From positions 244,605 through 308,604 of the forward strand of contig CAVRNU010000017.1 in the NCBI GenBank assembly GCA_963722585.1: a stretch of DNA of 64,000 nt, given 5' to 3'. Below the pieces are notes generated by a model. That model was not told the origin of the DNA. It did no database searches and saw only the letters and a list, made by a program, of their open reading frames with translations. The position numbers and the translations under genes are program-made. Positions 61,132 to 64,000 of the stretch are shown piece after piece (the stretch's first letter is position 1; each line of letters starts with the position of its first letter). Source of the stretch: KBS-96 sp963722585 (GTDB lineage: Bacteria > Acidobacteriota > Terriglobia > Bryobacterales > Bryobacteraceae).

Positions 61132-64000
61132 TTACTTCTTTAGCCCAATTAGCCGTAGCAGTGCTTGTCCTATCTTTGTCTTCCAGCGTTCGCTCGGTTT
61201 TGTGCTCATTCTCATCTGCGCCAAGTTCTTCATCGCCCTGAGCGTGTCCGGGTGCTCCTCCCCAGCACTCGACGGCGTGCCGCCAGCACCTGCTCCTCAA
61301 GCTGCCGCGCTGCCGTATGATCGCCCTGCGCGTTCAGCGTTTGACCGAGATTGTTCATCGCCCTGAGCGTATGAGGGTGCTCCTCGCCCAGCACCCGACG
61401 GCTTGCCGCCAGCACCTGCTCCTGAAGCTGCCGCGCCGCCGCATGATCGCCCTGCGCGTACACCGTCCCGGCGAGATTGTTCATCGCCGTGAGCGTGTCC
61501 GGGTGCTCCTCGCCCAGCACTCGACGCATTGCCGCCAGCACCTGCTCCTGAAGCTGCTGCGCTGGCGCATGATCGCCCTGCGCGTTCAGCGTTTGACCGA
61601 GATTGTTCATAGCCCTGAGCGTGTCCGGGTGCTCCTCGCCCAGCACTCGACGGCGTGCCGCCAGCACCTGCTCCTGAAGCTGCCGCGCTGCCGTATGATC
61701 GCCCTGCGCGTTCAGCGTTTGACCGAGATTGTTCATCGCCCTGAGCGTATGAGGGTGCTCCTCGCCCAGCACCCGACGGCTTGCCGCCAGCACCTGCTCC
61801 TGAAGCTGCCGCGCCGCCGCATGATCGCCCTGCGCGTTCAGCGTCCCGGCGAGATTGTTCATCGCCGTGAGCGTGTCCGGGTGCTCCTCGCCCAGCACTC
61901 GACGCATTGCCGCCAGCACCTGCTCCTGAAGCTGGCGCGCTGCCGCATGATCGCCCTGCGCGTGCAGCGTTTGACCGAGATTGTTCATCGCTCTGAGCGT
62001 GTCCGGGTGCTCATCGCCCAGCACTCGACGGCGTGCCGCCAGCAGCTGCTCCTGAAGCTGCCGCGCTGCTGCATGATCGCCCTGCGCGTTCAGCGCTAGA
62101 GCGAGATTGTTCATCGCCGTGAGCGTGTCCGGGTGCTCCTCGGCCAGCTCTCGACGCATTGCCGCCAGCACTTGCTCCTGAAGCTGCCGCGCTGCCACAT
62201 GATCGCCCTGCGCGTTCAGCGTTTGAGTGAGATTGTTCATGGCCCTGAGCGTGTCCGGGTGCTCCTCGCCCAGCACTCGTCGCATTGCCGCCAGCACCTG
62301 CTCCTGAAGCTGCCGCGCTGCCGCATGATCGCCCTGCGCGTTCAGCGTCCCGGCGAGATTGTTCATCGCCGTGAGCGTGTCCGGGTGCTCCTCGCCCAGC
62401 ACTCGACGGCTTGCCGCCAGCACCTGCTCCTGAAGCTGCCGCGCTGCCGCATGATCGCCCTGCCCGTACACCGTCCCGGCGAGATTGTTCATCGCCGTGA
62501 GCGTGTCCGGGTGCTCCTCGCCCAGCACCCGACGGCGTGCCGCCAGCACCTGCTCCTGAAGCCGCCGCGCGGCTGCATGATCGCCCTGCGCGTTCAGCGT
62601 TTGAGTGAGATTGTTCATGGCCCTGAGCGTGTCCGGGTGCTCCTCGCCCAGCACTCGACACATTGCCTCCAGCACCTGCTCTTGAAGCTGCCGCGCTGCC
62701 GCATGATCGCCCTGCCCGTTCAGCGTTTGACCGAGATTGTTCATGGCCCTGAGCGTGTCCGGGTGCTCCTCGCCCAGCACCCGACGGCGTGCCGCCAGCA
62801 CCTGCTCCTGAAGCCGCCGCGCGGCTGCATGATCGCCCTGCGCGTTCAGCGTTTGAGTGAGATTGTTCATGGCCCTGAGCGTGTCCGGGTGCTCCTCGCC
62901 CAGCACTCGACACATTGCCTCCAGCACCTGCTCTTGAAGCTGCCGCGCTGCCGCATGATCGCCCTGCCCGTTCAGCGTTTGACCGAGATTGTTCATGGCC
63001 CTGAGCGTGTCCGGGTGCTCCTCGCCCAGCACTCGACGCATTGCCGCCAGCACCTGCTCCTGAAGCTGCCGCGCTGCTGCATGATCGCCTTGCGCCTTTA
63101 GCGTTTGACCGAGATTGTTCATAGCCATGAGCGTATGAGGGTGCTCCTCGCCCAGCACCCGACGGCTTGCCGCCAGCACCTGCTCCTGAAGCTGCCGCGC
63201 TGCTGCATGATTGCCCTGCGCTTTCAGCGTTTGACCGAGATTGTTCATAGCCATGAGCGTATGAGGGTGCTCCTCGCCCAGCACCCGACGGCTTGCCGCC
63301 AGCACCTGCTCCTGAAGCTGCCGCGCTGCCGCATAATCGCCCTGCGCTTTCAGCGTTTGACCGAGATTGTTCATCGCCATGAGCGTATCCGGGTGCTCCT
63401 CGCCCAGCACCCGACGGCGTGCCGCCAGCACCTGCTCCTGAAGCTGCCGGGATGAACCGTAATCAGCTCGCGCGTAATCGAGATTCGCAACCGAGAGCGC
63501 GAGCTTGGCCTCCGCATCCGTTTGCGAGTCGTTTGTAACAAGGTGCCGCGCATGCGGCATGTCCATCGCTACCCTCGAGTGTTCACCTATATGAGCAACC
63601 CGCGCCAACCTGTTCGTAAACGCTCGAACGGCTGCCGATCGAACCCTAATCGTTCGTTCCTCCCCCGGAAACTGAAAGCGCATCGTCCGACTGACAAGTG
63701 TGTGCACCATTCGTGCATCCTCGCCGAAGCGCTCGCAGAGACTGAGTGCTCCTACCTGATCCAGAGCTTTTAGCGAGTAGCTCTTTGCAGTGCCACCTCC
63801 ATCCAGAAGTTCGAAGACCTCCGACAGGAGGTGCACCGAAATGGGTGCGACGGCCAGCACCGAGGCAAGCCGGAGGAAGTCCAGTCCCTCCGGCCCGAGT
63901 TGCCGAATGCTCTTCAGTAACGTGGCACTGATACTTCGTTCGTGTCCAGTGGGAAGGCTCTCTTTCAACGAGTTCCCGAATTCTACGGCATCTTCCAAAG
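61132..64000 (-). CDS. STAND/NB-ARC-type protein with kinesin-light-chain-like TPR array (partial, 3' frameshift)
   Basis: The 5' end lies outside the window. The visible N-terminal part (SATLLKSIRQLGPEGLDFLR, LASVLAVAPISVHLLSEVFE, ALDQVGALSLCERFG, VHTLVSRTMRF) is the winged-helix end of a STAND NTPase. Then come 17 complete and one partial 42-residue TPRs of the form AARQLQEQVLAARRRVLGEE plus HPDTLRAMNNLGQTLNAQGD. At 61260/61261 one base (G on the plus strand) present in every other unit is missing; the frame then ends early at 61230. Reading through gives EEHPDTLRAMKNLAQMRMS and a natural end at 61132. STAND-TPR proteins are known in signalling and phage defence. Confidence 0.75.
61262..63455 (-). 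repeat. 126-bp tandem DNA repeat (about 17.4 units) encoding TPRs
   Basis: Each unit is 126 bp with very high identity; the invariant core includes GAGATTGTTCAT and GCTCCTCGCCCAGCAC on the plus strand. A higher-order 252-bp block is perfectly duplicated: 62521-62772 equals 62773-63024. This indicates recent unequal crossover or replication slippage. Confidence 0.9.

Noticed and set aside
61317..63455. Long open frames on the plus strand across the TPR array (repeating LLLKLPRCRMIALRVQRLTEI).
   Set aside because: They are the antisense of the 126-bp repeat; the repeated unit keeps any open frame open. Only the minus strand gives TPR motifs.
61262..63455. Possible CRISPR array because of regular repeats.
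   Set aside because: Units are 126 bp, lack unique spacers, and translate into in-frame TPRs.

Overview
The window looks like an Acidobacteriota chromosome of the Solibacter/Bryobacter kind. The main evidence is an ADOP-type MacB/FtsX permease (a family greatly expanded in these soil bacteria), a TIR protein and a STAND/TPR protein, many insertion-sequence scars, moderately high GC, and a capsular/exopolysaccharide locus with an UpxY/LoaP-like NusG paralogue. The assignment is an inference from gene families; there is no rRNA or complete tRNA to fix it.

Region 1 (1-14033, all minus strand) is an exopolysaccharide operon. Transcription starts at a sigma70-like promoter near 14033. In order it encodes a NusG-like antiterminator, Wza-like export protein, Wzz/GumC-like co-polymerase, a tyrosine-kinase-like partner that has lost its P-loop, CapD-type dehydratase, DegT aminotransferase, initiating sugar transferase, O-antigen ligase/polymerase, a frameshifted Wzx flippase, a PEP-synthase-like protein, and the start of a polysaccharide deacetylase. 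Many stops and starts overlap. The 5' end of the antiterminator gene and its leader are tandemly duplicated. A divergent secreted DUF4091 protein (14482-16074) flanks the locus.

Region 2 (16.1-28.8 kb) is mixed. It holds transposase debris (ISKra4 and an integrase-type element), a ribbon-helix-helix protein, an excisionase-like HTH protein and a tyrosine integrase with an in-frame amber stop. The integrase abuts a phosphatase gene that is cut off exactly at a tRNA-Ser-3'-end-like sequence, probably a secondary attachment site. Ordinary host genes follow: TetR with a divergent membrane protein/NmrA/methyltransferase set, decayed molybdenum-hydroxylase subunits, a membrane protein, an SDR reductase and a secreted protein.

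Region 3 (28.8-57 kb, mostly minus strand) is an HK97-type siphophage structural module: P27 terminase small subunit, large terminase, portal, prohead protease (frameshifted), major capsid, two connectors, gp10-like protein, tail completion protein and tail tube. It has no tape measure, baseplate or lysis genes, so it is a defective or domesticated remnant. Embedded in the same overlapping reading-frame chain, directly upstream of the connectors, is an unusual cassette: three GT2 glycosyltransferases, a GH13-like protein lacking both conserved histidines, a Tat-exported PQQ-like beta-propeller and tiny zinc-ribbon proteins. Host-like genes (ADOP permease, membrane-anchored TPR protein) interrupt the module. 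The TPR gene is itself split by a 2.3-kb IS3-family element that carries a RepB-like primase as passenger.

Region 4 (53.6-64 kb) has defence/phage-accessory character: a ParB-methyltransferase fusion, a TIR-domain protein with a probably leaderless promoter, an HNH nuclease, a PIN-like gene split by a 1.43-kb insertion sequence with clear 17-bp ends, and a partial STAND-like protein with 17-18 near-identical 42-residue TPRs encoded by a 126-bp tandem DNA repeat.
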